Shown here: positions 1 to 10,689 of the stretch, piece after piece
Position numbering within the stretch: position 1 is the stretch's first letter
Layout of the letters: each line of letters begins with the position of its first letter
Source: Maratus speciosus
Lineage: Eukaryota > Arthropoda > Arachnida > Araneae > Salticidae
Length of the DNA: 64,000 nucleotides
Reading direction: 5' to 3'
Assembly: GCA_963932465.1 (NCBI GenBank)
Contig: OZ010799.1
Location: 280,967,083 to 281,031,082 of the forward strand
Notes under the pieces: model-generated
Databases searched by the model: none
Told to the model about the DNA's origin: nothing
Seen by the model: the letters and a program-made list of their open reading frames with translations, nothing else
Program-made: the position numbers and the translations under genes

Positions 1-949
1 ATTTTTTGATTTTATAAAACTATTAAAAAATGTAAGAAGAACTATACAGGTGATTTTGAAAAAAATACCATGTGCAAAAGAAAGTTCTGTTTACTATATT
101 AATTAGTTTTTGTTTATCGAAATTAATCCAGTTATGAGAAAAAGCTATATTTATGCGAACTGTTCACATGTGCCCCCATCTCCCCTATATATATATATAC
201 AGACACATTTACTACATTCTTAGTCTTAAGAATTTTTTAAATACTAAGAGTAACATCCAAAATCTGTAACGTACGTGCGAAAAAATGTCCAAAATTTGTA
301 ACATACACAACTGCTAATTAAATGCTTTAATCATTAATTTTCCAGTTGCCGTCTATAGTTGCCGTCTTTTAATGTTTGTGTATAATTTTGTAGACATACT
401 ATTAAAAATATTTATATATTATATTTATAGACAAAATACTACACTATTAAAAAAATTGGCCTTAAATTTGAAAATTTTTAAAATTACATATAGTTAACGT
501 TTAATGATCCCACCTTTTGAGAATCTCCCTATAATCAAAACAATAATAGTTCCGTACTTTCTAAGCGAGTAATAAATCAAGAAAAAACTCTTTTTTGAGC
601 ACTGTAAAATGTTTATTGAGAGACGACACAGGAAATTACTGCGGAGTTTGAGGGGTGTTAGATCAGGGATCGATGAATAATTATATGACTTCAGATTGTG
701 CGAATAGCCTCAAATAAAGAAAAAAAGAGAGAAAACCAATTTGGCAGTTAAAATTAGCAGATGAAAACTTTAATAAGACAGGTCTTATATATTTGCTTTC
801 AAACGCTGAAACATTTTACGGTTGTTACGTTTTGGATACGTAGCAAGTGGAAGTGCTTCCGTTTCAAGTCAGGGAAGGGTTCATTGTGGTTTTATTCAGG
901 ATAATACTCTTTTAAGCTAAACTATGGAGAAAATTTAGGAAATAGAACA
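1..949. other. AT-rich DNA, no gene seen
   Basis: No coding sequence or recognisable element. Two small local duplications are visible: a phrase like 'aaaatttgtaac' twice at about 255-305, and 'agttgccgtct' twice at about 344-368. A short AT microsatellite lies at 186-200. Confidence 0.5.
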
Positions 950-1608
950 TGTTCAGATTGAGGTACCGATAAACAAAGAAGCAATAATTTGGGAAGAGAA
1001 CTTTGAGAAAAGCGTGAAAAGAGATAGAACTGGGAGATATATTGTTAAAATGCCATTCAAAAGGGATCCGATGTGTTTAGGGAAATCCAGAGATTTTGCC
1101 CTTAAAAATTTAAATTCGGTGTGGAATCGCTTTTTAAAAGAGTCTGCGTATTTAGAATTATATAGAGAATTTTTACGCGAATACGAAAAATTGGGTCACA
1201 TGACAGAGATTTCGGAGTGTGAGGAAGATGTAGGAACCTATTATAAACCGCATTCAGGGGTCTACCGCCCTGATAAAAGTACAACAAAACTTCATGTAGT
1301 TTTTAATGTATCTTCACAAACAGTCTTAAGGAACTCTATTAACTGCTTACAATATAACGGTGGGGTTATTCAGGAAGACCTTTTTTTAAATAATGACGAG
1401 ATTTCGTAAGCGTATTTTTGCGTTCATAGCTGACATTAAACAAATGTATAGAATGATTTTAATTGATCCGAGTCAAACTAAACTTTTAAGAATTCTTTGG
1501 AGGAAGGGGATGAATGAATCGGTTAAGACCTCTGGGCTCAAAACTGTAACCTATGGTTCAGTAAGTGCACCTTATCTAGCAACAAGAGTCTTGCTTCAAT
1601 TATCATAG
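950..1608 (+). pseudogene. BEL/Pao retrotransposon pol relic, N-terminal reverse transcriptase part
   Basis: This is the start of the reverse transcriptase of a BEL/Pao LTR retrotransposon. The stretch from 1014 reads with the usual Pao features: an R-D-x-T/S-G-R-Y-I-V block, a REYEKLGHM motif before the polymerase, then TTKLHVVFNVS (usual form L-R-V-V-F-D-x-S), where the normal Asp is Asn. A frameshift near 1390 moves the reading to the frame starting at 1393, which holds FAFIADIKQMYRMI with the first catalytic Asp of the polymerase, and then TYGSVSAPYLATR, the conserved block before the YxDD motif. The reading ends at a stop at 1606. The YxDD motif and the rest of the protein lie about 4.4 kb downstream at 6058-7117, so the gene was split by later insertions. 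It is dead. BEL/Pao assignment is confident; the exact break points are not. Confidence 0.85.
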
Positions 1609-2441
1609 CAAACGCGGCAGCGTTAAGCTATAATATGATTAAGAAATAGAAAATGAAAACGACTTTCTTAAATTTCTGGCGAACCAGTTGACATACGACA
1701 ATGATTTTTCTTTTGAAAGATAGAACTCGACGAGACGAATAAACTGATAGCATTTAAAAAATTACTGTAGCTTTCAGTAGTTTTTTATTTAATCTTAAAC
1801 GAAAAAATGAAGACACAAAATTCAACAAAGTGTAGCTAACGTTCCAGTGGGTGGATTAACTTCGTTTTTGTCTTATTTGGATCCTCTTGTTAAAACTTAG
1901 AATAGGTTTTTTTTTCATCTTTGTATGTTTGACGGTCGATGAGAAAATCGAAATTGTCTTTTATAATGTACCCATAAAATTATAGAAATCTCTCCTTTCA
2001 TTTTCTAATTTTCTAATTCAATAATATATTTCGTGTTGCCACTCCCTAAAAAGCAGTACAATAATTTAAAAAAAAGGATAACACGTGTACTTTTGTTTTT
2101 ATAAGTCAATAAAAATTGAAATTCAACTGACAGATTTTTGTATTTGTGAAATCGACGTCAACCTAAGCAGATAATGCATAATTGTCATAAATATATATAT
2201 AAACTTTCTTGATTAATATTTTGAACTGGAGTAATAGACACAATGGAGCACAAACGAGTTGATAGGAAAAAGAAAAACAGGGTAAATCCCAAGCTTCTGT
2301 TCAGGAGCTAAATGTAAGGTTTATTTTAATTATCATCATAACATCCTGACTTACACAAGCGACAGCTATGCAGTAATATAAATACTTCACATACTAAGCA
2401 TACCTTAAAAAATACCATTCCATCTATTTTGAATAAGGAAG
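1609..2441. other. AT-rich DNA between pol fragment and first MITE
   Basis: No coding sequence recognised. The first bases may still be degraded Pao sequence, but I cannot follow the reading frame past 1608. Confidence 0.4.
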
Positions 2442-2770
2442 AGATGTCATATACGCACCAGAGTACATAACTGGCGCGATAATGGCGTTATTTTGCCTGA
2501 TACGGTAACTGAGCTATTGTTGTTTATTTATCAATTATTTTTTTTATTTACTTTTATTTTATTTTTTTAAATTATATAAATTGTTTTGTTCTATAGTTAT
2601 TAATAATTAAACTTTTCATTATTTATTGTTATTTCCTTTTTTAAATAATAGAAAGTAATTTAAAAATAGATATGTAACTGCTATTCGAAAACGAGGTTTT
2701 CGTCAAATTTGCGTCAGAAAAAAAAAAAAAAAAACGCACCAAACCCGTTGTTTTATATGACATCTGTGCC
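2442..2770. mobile_element. MITE family 1 copy (GATGTCATATACGC termini)
   Basis: A short non-coding element. Its left end carries AGATGTCATATACGCACC at 2442 and its right end the inverted TATATGACATCTGTGCC ending at 2770. The family's subterminal signature (CGAAAACGAGGTTTTCG followed by TTTGCGTCAG) is at about 2686-2717. The same termini recur at 2984-3400, 3559-4030, 38684-38943, 46421-46625 and 46776-47372. No transposase is present and no clear target duplication could be read, so the superfamily is unknown. Confidence 0.7.
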
Positions 2771-2846
2771 TTAAATAATTAGGGTTTCGTTTAACTTTAG
2801 GTACTTTTGCTTGAGATATTGTCGAAAATGTACAGCAAAAATATAT

Positions 2847-3552
2847 GGTACTACTTGATTATACCGTCGACCAATTTCGCCAAACTATTCGCCAAATGAT
2901 ACAAACTGACATAATTTTCATTTTAAATGACGGAAGAATAAATAAATTAGTAAAACATTAATAAAAATACTAATAAAAACTTGGGCACAGATGTCATATA
3001 CGTTCAATATTGGCGCGATTTTTTCCGACGCCAATTTGGCGAAAACCTCGTGGCACAGATGTCATATACGCTCAATATTGGCGCGATTTTTTTCTGACGC
3101 CAATTTTTGAAAACATCAACAGCATAAACAACAATATCCGGGTTACCATATCAAGCAAAATAACGATAGTTTGGCGTCAGTTAAGTACCTGTTGCGTATA
3201 TGACATTGGCGTCAGAAACAAATTGCGCCAATTTGGGGCTTATATGACATCTGTGCCAACCTCCTTAATATATCATCTGTATCCGGGTTACCATATCAAG
3301 CAAAATAACGACACTCTGACGCCAGTTAAGTACCCGGTGCGTATATGACATTGGCGTCAAAAAAATCGCGCCAATATGCGGCGTATATGACACCTTTGCC
3401 AAAACTTGAATTAAAATTCACTTGATGACGTAACAAACATGTGTATCGTGTTAAATGTCAAATGAATGTAACATTTACTACCATCCATTATTGTCATTTA
3501 ATCTTATAGTTTGGCGATAATTTTTTTGTCGACAGGATAATCAAGTTGTACC
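2847..3552. mobile_element. MITE family 2 copy (GGTACTACTT termini), interrupted
   Basis: Non-autonomous element with left end GGTACTACTTGATTATACCG and right end the inverted form ending GTTGTACC. Clean copies at 39971-40264 and 46873-47165 are about 293 bp and have 8 bp target duplications. This copy is longer because two family-1 units (2984-3400) are inserted in its middle. Flanks AAATATAT and AAGTATGG match in only 5 of 8 positions, consistent with an old insertion. Confidence 0.65.
2984..3400. mobile_element. MITE family 1 units nested in family 2
   Basis: Left termini GGCACAGATGTCATATACG occur at 2984 and again at 3052; right termini occur inverted at about 3238-3257 and 3383-3400. Internally there are TTGGCGCGA and TTGGCGTCAG segments that pair with each other, and a repeated 'gggttaccatatcaagcaaaataacga' type segment (about 3138 and 3291). 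The layout looks like a solo left terminus plus one unit and a partly duplicated right half. Confidence 0.6.
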
Positions 3553-3558
3553 AAGTAT

Positions 3559-4030
3559 GGTACAGATGTCATATACGCACCACGTTGGCGCGATATTTTT
3601 TCTGACGCTAATTTGGCGAAAACCTCGTTTTCGAATACCAGTTTCATATATATTTTTAAAAAGGGATTAACAATAAAATTTAAAAAGTTTAATTAATAAC
3701 AATAGAACAAAACAATTTATATAATTAAAAAAAATAAAAGTAAATAAACAATGAAGGGAACGAATATTTTTTCCAACTGGATTATATCATATTCAAAGCT
3801 GGAGTAGCACAGTTGAAGTTACAGTTGGAGTAGCACAGTAACTTCAACTGTGCTACTCCAGCTTTGAATATAGTAAATAAACAATTTATTAATAAATAAA
3901 CAACAACATTCGGGTTACCATATCAATCAAAATAAGAAAACTTTGGCGCCAGTTAAGTACCCCGGTGCGTATATGACATTGGCGTCAGAAAAAAATCGCG
4001 TCAACGTGAAGCGTATATGACATCTGTGGC
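3559..4030. mobile_element. MITE family 1 copy carrying a perfect palindrome
   Basis: Starts GGTACAGATGTCATATACGC at 3559 and ends with the inverted form at about 4030. The interior keeps the family's CCTCGTTTTCGAATACCAG block and AT-rich middle. A 32 bp-arm palindrome at 3790-3870 interrupts it. Confidence 0.65.
3790..3870. repeat. Perfect inverted repeat, 32 bp arms, 17 nt loop
   Basis: The arms at 3790-3821 and 3839-3870 are exact reverse complements (TATTCAAAGCTGGAGTAGCA...). The loop itself repeats part of the arm (AGTTGGAGTAGCACAG). The segment sits inside a family-1 MITE and is absent from the other copies, so it is a separate, probably recent, insertion or hairpin-mediated duplication. 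Confidence 0.85.
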
Positions 4031-4162
4031 GGTTCAAGTACACTTCGGAACTTTACTTTGAAATCGATGAGTTTCATCGCCAAAATCGCCAAGATGCCTA
4101 ATTATCATCGCCATTGAATATATAAATAATGCCATATTTGCAAACTTATAGGTCAAAATATA

Positions 4163-5003
4163 AGAGGAACCTCGGTTCACGACCGCTTCTGTTTATAACC
4201 AGTTCGGTTTATGTCCAACTTCGGTGATCAAAATTTGACTCGGTTGGCGTGCAATATCTCGGTTCCCGACCAAGGCTGCCGAATAGTTCAGTTGGCAACC
4301 CTCACATAACTCTTGTTATTAGTCAAGTTTTGAGTAAGGTGTGCATATCAGAGTGCTTTGTGTACCTTTATTACTGTAAAAAAAATTAACATTTTGTTTT
4401 ACTTTTACTCAGGTTTGCGCTAATTTTAGCTCTCATTATGGCTTCTAAGAATGAAAAAGCGCTTAGTGATAGCAGTAGTAAGAAGCTTAAGCGAATTACT
4501 GTTCAATAAAAGAAATTGTAGCAAAACATGAGAACGATGTTAGTATAACCGGTCTAACTAAACAATACGATGTGGCCTAAACCTTCGATTTCCACGATAA
4601 TCTACAATATATGTTACGCTATCGTATGTGACACAGAAATCGCGATTATTTGTTAATTGTTTAATGGCAACGCTCGAATGAAATGCATCTCATTAGTTAT
4701 AGAACAGCATTTAATGCATCACCATACCTATAAGAAGGGTTACCATATACGGGACCCTGTTCTGTCGCGAAATACCGCTAAGTTTGTCACCAACTTGGTG
4801 ATATATCGCCAAATTCCTATAGACTTCCATTGTAAACTAATAGGGTTTACTTGTTTAGAGAGAATCAACAAACTAAGTTATTTTAATGCAACAAAAACTA
4901 ACATCAGTTTAAGGAATTATATTAGTTATATTTAAGGGAGCCCAAGTAAATTAAATTATGAATAAAAATAACGTGAATTTGATTAAAAAAACCTGGAACC
5001 TCT
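4163..5003 (+). mobile_element. pogo/Tigger-like element relic
   Basis: AGAGGAACCTCGGTTCACGA at 4163 resembles the first bases of pogo/Tigger terminal repeats and is preceded by TA. A partly matching inverted terminus (GGAACCTCT followed by TA) is at about 4995-5005. Between them lies the start of a pogo-type transposase (4438-4600). The right boundary is weak because only a few bases match. Confidence 0.45.
4438..4600 (+). pseudogene. pogo/Tigger transposase N-terminus (CENP-B-like HTH), broken
   Basis: From the ATG at 4438 the reading begins MASKNEKALSDSSSKKLKR, which has the form of Tigger/pogo transposase starts (M-x-S-K-R-K, a Ser/Lys-rich tail, then the psq-type helix-turn-helix). After a stop at 4507 the frame continues KKEIVAKHENDVSITGLTKQ, matching the first helix of the DNA-binding domain (K-x-E-I-I-x-K-H-E-x-G). 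A second stop follows within the next 25 codons and nothing recognisable remains of the DDE domain. In an intact element this protein binds the terminal repeats and cuts and pastes the element at TA. The relic is too short to act. Family recognition rests on the N-terminal pattern only. Confidence 0.6.
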
Positions 5004-5130
5004 TAAAACAATGTGCATAACTTGGTTAAATAGTGCATTATTGTGCGAAATAAGAAAAAAAGTATTGGGAATATTTAAAGTAACTCAAGTTTATTTATAT
5101 TCAATATATAATTATCAAAAAATTTAAATG

Positions 5131-6057
5131 ACTAGTATTAAAAAATGCTCTGACGAGCACCAAAAAAGGCTAATATGTTTAAGTATGAAAAAGGGTTTGA
5201 CAAGTGCTTCTAATAGAGCTTGAAAAAGGACAAGGGGTCCCTTCTTGGCTGCAGATCACTGTCAATGCCAACTTTGAAAAACTCATATTTGCGCTTTTTT
5301 CATATAAAAAAAATCAGCCACAGTTACGATAAAAATGTGTAGTGTAAAGACACAACCAGTAAAGACGCAGCCTGATTAAACATGAATGTAAGGCGACATA
5401 GTACCAAAAACCTTAGTTCCTACAGCGTATCACACTCATGTAGGGCCACCAAGCACGCCCGCAATGTATAACTGTACAGAAAACTGATTTGTAGTGCATT
5501 GCAGACTGTTGCAGCACTCTGCACAGGAACAATTCCACATGTGCACGCATAACAGTATAATGCATTCATTGATTGTTGAAATTATATGCAAACTGGCTGT
5601 GGCTGTACAATGTACTATGCAGTACAGCAATGCATGTAAATTATAAACGAACATTAGACGCATACACCTTTAATACGGAAGTACAAAAGCACAGTGTGAA
5701 TGTGCGCTGAGGTTCAAAAATCAAAAGCATAATAGGAATGTACAGTGTAGTACAATTTATAGAGAAATAATGGTACACAGTGCACTGTACAAAGTTGCAT
5801 TGCAGACGCATGCGCAGTACAACAGTGCAGTTAACATATAAAGCGCGACGGAAAGTTTTACTAAACTGCCGCGAATTTATTTTATATGGAAATACGCAAA
5901 TATGATTTCTTCAAAGTTGGCATTGACAGTGAGCTGCAGCCAAGAAGGGACCCCTTGTCCTTTTTCAAGCTCTATTAGAAGCACTTGTCAAACCCTTTTT
6001 CATACTTAAACATATTAGCCTTTTTTGGTGCTCGTCAGAGCATTTTTTAATACTAGT
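5131..6057. mobile_element. Foldback element with ~180 bp terminal inverted repeats
   Basis: The left arm at 5131-5311 and the right arm at 5880-6057 are close reverse complements, starting ACTAGTATTAAAAAATGCTC and running through the CAAGGGGTCCCTTCTTGGCT block. The 570 bp middle is rich in short self-complementary words (TGCA, CAGTGCAC) and non-coding. It abuts the second half of the broken Pao pol at 6058. No convincing target duplication was seen. Confidence 0.8.
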
Positions 6058-7205
6058 TAAGATATGAGCATGAGAACTACCCTTTAGCGTTCCCAGTTTT
6101 AGAAAGAAATTTTTATATTGACGATGTCTTAAGTGGCGCAGCCACTCTAATCGAAGCGTAATAGCTACAATCAGAGTTAGTGGAGGCTCTCAAGAGTTCA
6201 GGAATGACTTTGCACAAGTGGCATAGCAATAACTTAGAATTAAAAACAGTGCCTGACTGTGATTATAATTTTCAAGAAGAAACAAAAACGCATGTGTTAC
6301 ATGGAAACCCACAATTGACAGCTTTACTTTCCAAATCCAGATAAAAAGCGTGGTTCCGCCTATGAAAAGAACAGCGCTTTCAACAATCGCACGGATCTTT
6401 GATCCCCTCGGACTATTGGGTCCTGTGATAACAAAAGCTAAAATCTTTATGTAAAAACTGCGGTGCTTGAATTTAGGGTGGAGCGATCCACTTCCTGGAA
6501 TGAAAGCTCAACAATGGCACAGCTTCATCCAGTCCCTGCCAGAGATAAGCAATCTGAGTGTTAAAAGGTGCATATTAATCGACAAATGTGTGCATATTGA
6601 GCTTCACGGATTTGCAGATGCTTCCGAATTTGCTTATGGATGTGTCATTTATTGCAAATCAACATCAGATAATGGAGCCTTCGAAGTGAACTTGGTATGC
6701 AGCAAATCTTGAATATCAGCTCTTAAGCGTGTTACAATACCTAGGTTTGAGCGTTCGGCACCCGTCCTTTTAGCAAAGCTGATGACAAAAGTGAAAAGTG
6801 CCTTACAATTTTAGGCGATTGATATCTATTTATGAAGTGATTCAATGATCGTACTTTCCTGGATACGAAAAGAGCCGTATCTTCTTAAAACGTTTGTGGC
6901 AAACGATGTACCGACATTACAGGACATGACAAAAGTTCATCAGTGGCGTCACGTATCTTCTGAGAACAATCCTGAAGATCTTATTTTAAGAGGAATGGAT
7001 CCTGAGAAACTGGTTAAAAATAAACTGTGGTTCGAAGGTCCTATGTTTCTGACTGAGCGAGAATATCCCAATCGCGAAATTCCTACTTCTGTCATTAGAG
7101 ACGAGTTTTTCGTGTGAACTCAAACATTTACAATAAAGTGACTTACCTATTCTTCCTGTAACTGCTAGTCATTTTATTGAAAAGTTATTTGACATTACTA
7201 ACTGT
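6058..7205 (+). pseudogene. BEL/Pao retrotransposon pol relic, RT YxDD to RNase H
   Basis: Continuation of the Pao pol whose start is at 950-1608. The first residues after the foldback element lead to FYIDDVLSGA, the YxDD catalytic box, then a K/R-rich connection with MTLHKWHSNN (usual F-x-L-x-K-W-x-S-N). After frame changes comes ALSTIARIFDPLGLLGPV, the strongly conserved Pao I-F-D-P-L-G block, at about 6380-6425. The frame 6467-6712 gives the RNase H start (HGFADASEFAYGCVIY, with the Asp). The frame 6845-7117 holds WIRKEPYLLKTFVANDV, then HVSSENNPEDL and RGMDPEKL, the Pao spacer before integrase. Stops and frameshifts are present throughout, e.g. two stops at about 6160 and one at 6710. No integrase core or LTR was found nearby, so the copy is also 3' truncated. 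Confidence 0.85.
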
Positions 7206-7217
7206 TATACTAAAATA

Positions 7218-7620
7218 CAGTAGAACCTCTTTTATCCGAAACTCTTTTAACCGAAACTCTCGATTAACCGAAATTCATTTTTGAAGCTTTTTTTTTTCTA
7301 CTGTCACATTCCTTGTGTGCAAAATCCATTTAAAAAACTTTTTTTTAACTACTATATTCCTTGTGTGTACGCGACACTTTACAAACTACGAGTACATATA
7401 AATATTTTCTATCCTCTTACTTAGAGTTCCTTTTAATTTAACTTGAGCTCCCGTAAGCTCCGGAGTGGAACGAAGAAAACGAACTAATTACCAATTCTGA
7501 AGCTTTTGAAGTTTTGCAAAAGGTTTGGCATGGCTGGAGCAGCAGAAAGACTGTGATACTGGTAGACTAATTATATTAAAAAACTCCGTGATAGTTTTTA
7601 ACTATTACCTTTATTATTAT
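7218..7620 (+). mobile_element. pogo/Tigger-like element, left end and transposase C-terminus
   Basis: CAGTAGAACCTCTTTTATCC at 7218 preceded by TA is a typical pogo/Tigger terminal repeat, followed by two more ACCGAAA units. A transposase C-terminal relic lies 250 bp further in (7463-7600). The opposite terminus was not found, so the right boundary is open. The deletion between terminus and C-terminus makes it non-autonomous. Confidence 0.6.
7463..7600 (+). pseudogene. pogo/Tigger/jerky transposase C-terminal relic
   Basis: From 7463 the reading is EWNEENELITNSEAFEVLQK, then after a one-base frameshift AWLEQQKDCDTGRL, then after another shift a KKLRD ending. This order (acidic stretch, A-F-x-x-L, W-x-E-Q-Q, then L-x-x-L-R-D) is the C-terminal tail of Tigger/jerky-type transposases. 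None of the DDE catalytic domain is present, so the fragment cannot act. It lies downstream of a pogo-type terminus at 7218, which supports the assignment. Confidence 0.6.
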
Positions 7621-7862
7621 TATTATTTGCGACAGTTTTCCTAAAAAATAATCATTGTCATGTACTTCTACGATACTTTAAAAGGCTTCTATCTCAAAGA
7701 AACAAATACGAAAATAGTGGTCACTGACATCCCTGTACTTGAAAAGATTCGTTATAAATGCATCCATTTTATTATTTAAAACACGTTAGATATTTATTAG
7801 CGTAACAAAATTTAAAAGTAATATTAAAATTTTTAAAAAATATTCAAAATACACCCACCGTT

Positions 7863-8682
7863 TACGACTTTCTCTGAAAAGTCATCTTCAAGCGTTTTGT
7901 TCTTTTTCTTCGTTCTGGAGTTCACTGTGGTCACATCACGAGGTCGGTTGCTTGAATGAAAAACATTTCTACGAAAGAGTACAAACTTAATAACACGATC
8001 GTATCAGAGAGGGTGGCACCATCTGCTGGCAGATTGTAATATCAATATTTTGTTACTTTTATTATAAATGTATTTAAACTGTTAATCAAAACCTAAACCT
8101 GAATGCCGTAGGCAATGGGAACCTGGTTCGAGGTTCGTTCGCTTCGATATTTATTTCATGTTATTAGAATTTCATATTATTATAGGCCCCGATATATAAG
8201 AGGCCCGATAAAAGCAGCGGCCCGATAGCAGGTGAAGCCAGGTAGTCTCTAATTATTCTCTTATTAGGGTTTTAAAGGGTTTTAAAGGGGTTCTTGAAAC
8301 GATTTTTGCATTTTCAAAATCAACTTTCGTAACATTGCCTTTAGAAACTAATCTAGATAATGCTCTGGGACACTCTATTGAATCTGCAATCATTCTTATG
8401 TTCTTTAATTCGTTCGAATAGTCTTCACTTTGAAATGCCACTATAAAACATCAATAAACCAGTATTAAGTATTTAGTCCTATTTTCAGACTTAAATATTG
8501 ATGTTATGATCTGCCAGCAGATGGTGCCACACTCTATGTTATAATCGTGCTTTGAAATTTGTGCTCTTTCGTAGAAATGTGTTTCATTCAAGCAACCGAC
8601 TTCGTAATGTGTCCCACACAGAGCTACGAAACGAAAGTCAAAATTCATAAAGATGAATTTACAAAGTCCGAAACATAGGGTT
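7863..8682. mobile_element. Diverged foldback element with CTCF-like motif in each arm
   Basis: The left arm at about 7863-8065 and the right arm at about 8485-8682 are reverse complements at roughly three quarters identity. They share GTCGGTTGCTTGAATGAAA, ATTTCTACGAAAGAG and GGTGCCAC with CCAGCAGATGG. Apparent reading frames across the right arm are not supported as genes. No target duplication was identified. Confidence 0.65.
8185..8228 (+). repeat. Three GGCCCGATA-like repeats
   Basis: GGCCCCGATA, GGCCCGATA and GGCCCGATA occur in a row with about 16-20 bp spacing. GGCCCGATA also occurs once at about 49351, inside the GC-rich hAT element. The meaning is unknown. Confidence 0.6.
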
Positions 8683-8890
8683 TATTTTAAATATGTTTTT
8701 CAAATTTTGATATTGATTTTATATATTTGTACGCTGATGTGAATCTAGTGTGTATTAAATAAGAAATTTGACAGCGTAAGTCCATGTTTTTTAGTGCATC
8801 CAGTTTATTTCGTAATGAGGTGTCATCTGTAAATTTAAATTTAACCTGACATGAAAATGTTTAATTGAATGTTTAATTTTCACATATTTG

Positions 8891-8931
<41 letters not shown>

Positions 8932-9329
8932 CGAAAAAATGAATTTCTTTCATCGTTGAATGAGAACTGCTGAAAGTTACTATTAATGTTAACGTTTCAG
9001 TGCCCGCACTAAAATATTTGCGTGAGTTGGTGCAAGTATTTTTTGAGGACAATACTTGCCGCATTTTTGTCCCTTCATGACCGTCATAAATAGTGTTGCT
9101 GGTGTCTCACGTAAATTGAGTCTCCAAATGCTCTTGAAATCAGTATCTTAAAGTAATTTTCTTTGCTTTATCTAATGGCAAATTTATCTGCGAATAAAGA
9201 TGATGAAATAAACTGTAAAAAATTAGTGGTGTCCAGAGCATTTGGGAAGAGATGTCTTATCTTCCCGCAAGTAGCCATCTTGGATCCTTTTACAATTTTG
9301 TGTTATAAAATTCGGTTATTTTTTTTTGT
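8683..9329. other. Non-coding DNA with poly(A) and a repeat shared with 19.7 kb
   Basis: A run of about 40 A lies at 8891-8930. The segment around 9170-9235 (GAAATAAACTGTAAAAAATTA, GTGTCCAGAGCATTT) is a reverse-complement relative of 19725-19780 and 20514-20580, where a TTAA element is inserted; here the site is empty. Confidence 0.55.
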
Positions 9330-9605
9330 GTATATGTCGTAGGCTAATTGGGAAATCCGGCTCTTTGCAAACAGCCTAGGCTCTTTGCAAAGAGCCGGGC
9401 TAATTGGAGAATCCATCTCCCTTTTTCCAATTAGCCTGATATTTTTCAGGCTTATTGCAAAGAGCCTAGAAAGCGTTAGGCTAATTGAAAAATGACCACA
9501 TATTATCCGATCAGGGTGATATTTTTAGCTCACCGGCCTGAGAGCTTATGTGCCCGCCGATTCTGTATGTACGTGTGTACGTACGTACGTACGTATGTAC
9601 GTAAC
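9330..9605 (+). repeat. Left terminal inverted repeat of the palindromic element
   Basis: Contains the perfect 18 bp palindrome GGCTCTTTGCAAAGAGCC at 9379-9396, a diverged copy just left of it, TTAGGCTAATTGAAAAATG near 9476, and a GTAC/TACG microsatellite at about 9568-9602. It pairs with 15797-16056. Confidence 0.85.
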
Positions 9606-9689
9606 AGGATAACTCTTGATAGAAATATCCGATTTGCTTCACATTTTTTTTCTAGGTTCATTCTGATAAGGTGCTTCCCTGATTAGTTT

Positions 9690-10680
9690 TGGGCGTTCAT
9701 TGGTTAAGGATAAAGGGGGGCTAGTCCCCCCCCCCTTTTAATTTATATAAATGGGTTTTTCATGCAGAAATATTCGATTTGCTCTAAATTTGGTATACCG
9801 GTTTATTGTGTTAAGGAGCTTCCCTGATTAGATTTGGAAGATCATTATTTAAGTATAAAGGGGGGAAAGGGGGGATACCCCCTTAATTTAGATAAATCGG
9901 TTTTTCATGATGAATTATTCGATTTGCTCCAAATTTGGTATACCGGTTTATTAAGTTAAGGAGCTGCCTTGATTAGATTTGGAGGTTCATTAGTTACATA
10001 TAAAGGGAAGAAAGGGGGAGCTATCCCCCCCCCGTAATTTAGATAAATGGGTTTATTCATGCAGAAATATGCGATTTGCAATAATTTTGGTATACCGGTT
10101 AATTATGTTAAGCAACTTCCCTTATTACATTTGGAAGATCATTATTGTGTATAAAGGGGGGAAAGGGGGGAATTGCCTCTCCCCTTAATTTATATAAATG
10201 CGTTTTTCATGTAGAATTATTCGATTAGCTCAAATTTGGCATGCTGGTTTATTATGTTAAGTAGATGGCTTTTTTAGATTTGGAGGTTCATTAGTTTAAT
10301 ATAAAGGGAGGAAAGGGGGGGGGTAGACTCCCCCTTAATTTAGATAAATGGGTTTTTCATGCAGAGTTATTCGATTTGCTCCAAATTTCGTATGCCGGTT
10401 TATTATGTTAAGGAGCCTTGATTAGATTTGGAGGTTTATTGGTTAAGTATAAAGGAGGGACAGGGGCTAGTGTCCTCTTAATTTAGATAAATGGGTTTTC
10501 CATGCAGAATTATTCGATTTGCTTCAAATTTCATGTACCAGTTTATTACGATATGGTTTCCTTCATTTGATTTGGATGTTCATTGGTTAAGTATAAAAGG
10601 GGGGAAAGGGGGCAATTGCCCCCCCCCCCCCGCCCTTAATTTAGATAAATGGGTTTTCATGCAGAATTATCTGATTTAAT
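9690..10680 (+). repeat. ~149 bp minisatellite, about 7 units, forward
   Basis: Each unit reads through a TTATTCGATTTGCTCCAAAT segment, GGTATACCGGTTTATT, AGCTTCCCTGATTAGATTTG, TTCATTGGTTAAGTATAAAG, a G-run followed by a C-run, then CTTAATTTAGATAAATGGG. Unit starts recur at about 149 bp. The G-run/C-run segment differs in length from unit to unit. Short reading frames here are artefacts of the repeat. Confidence 0.9.
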
Positions 10681-10689
10681 TTAATTTTT

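Noticed and set aside
3010..3348. 112-codon frame near the first MITE cluster, and similar frames at 46419-46715
   Set aside because: Both are readings through the inverted repeats of MITE family 1; the shared protein text reflects shared MITE sequence.
8110..8145. tRNA-like GGTTCGAGG box
   Set aside because: No A box at the right distance and no cloverleaf could be drawn.
9379..9396. GGCTCTTTGCAAAGAGCC as a bacterial-type terminator
   Set aside because: Looks like a stem followed by no T-run, and the context is a eukaryotic transposon end.
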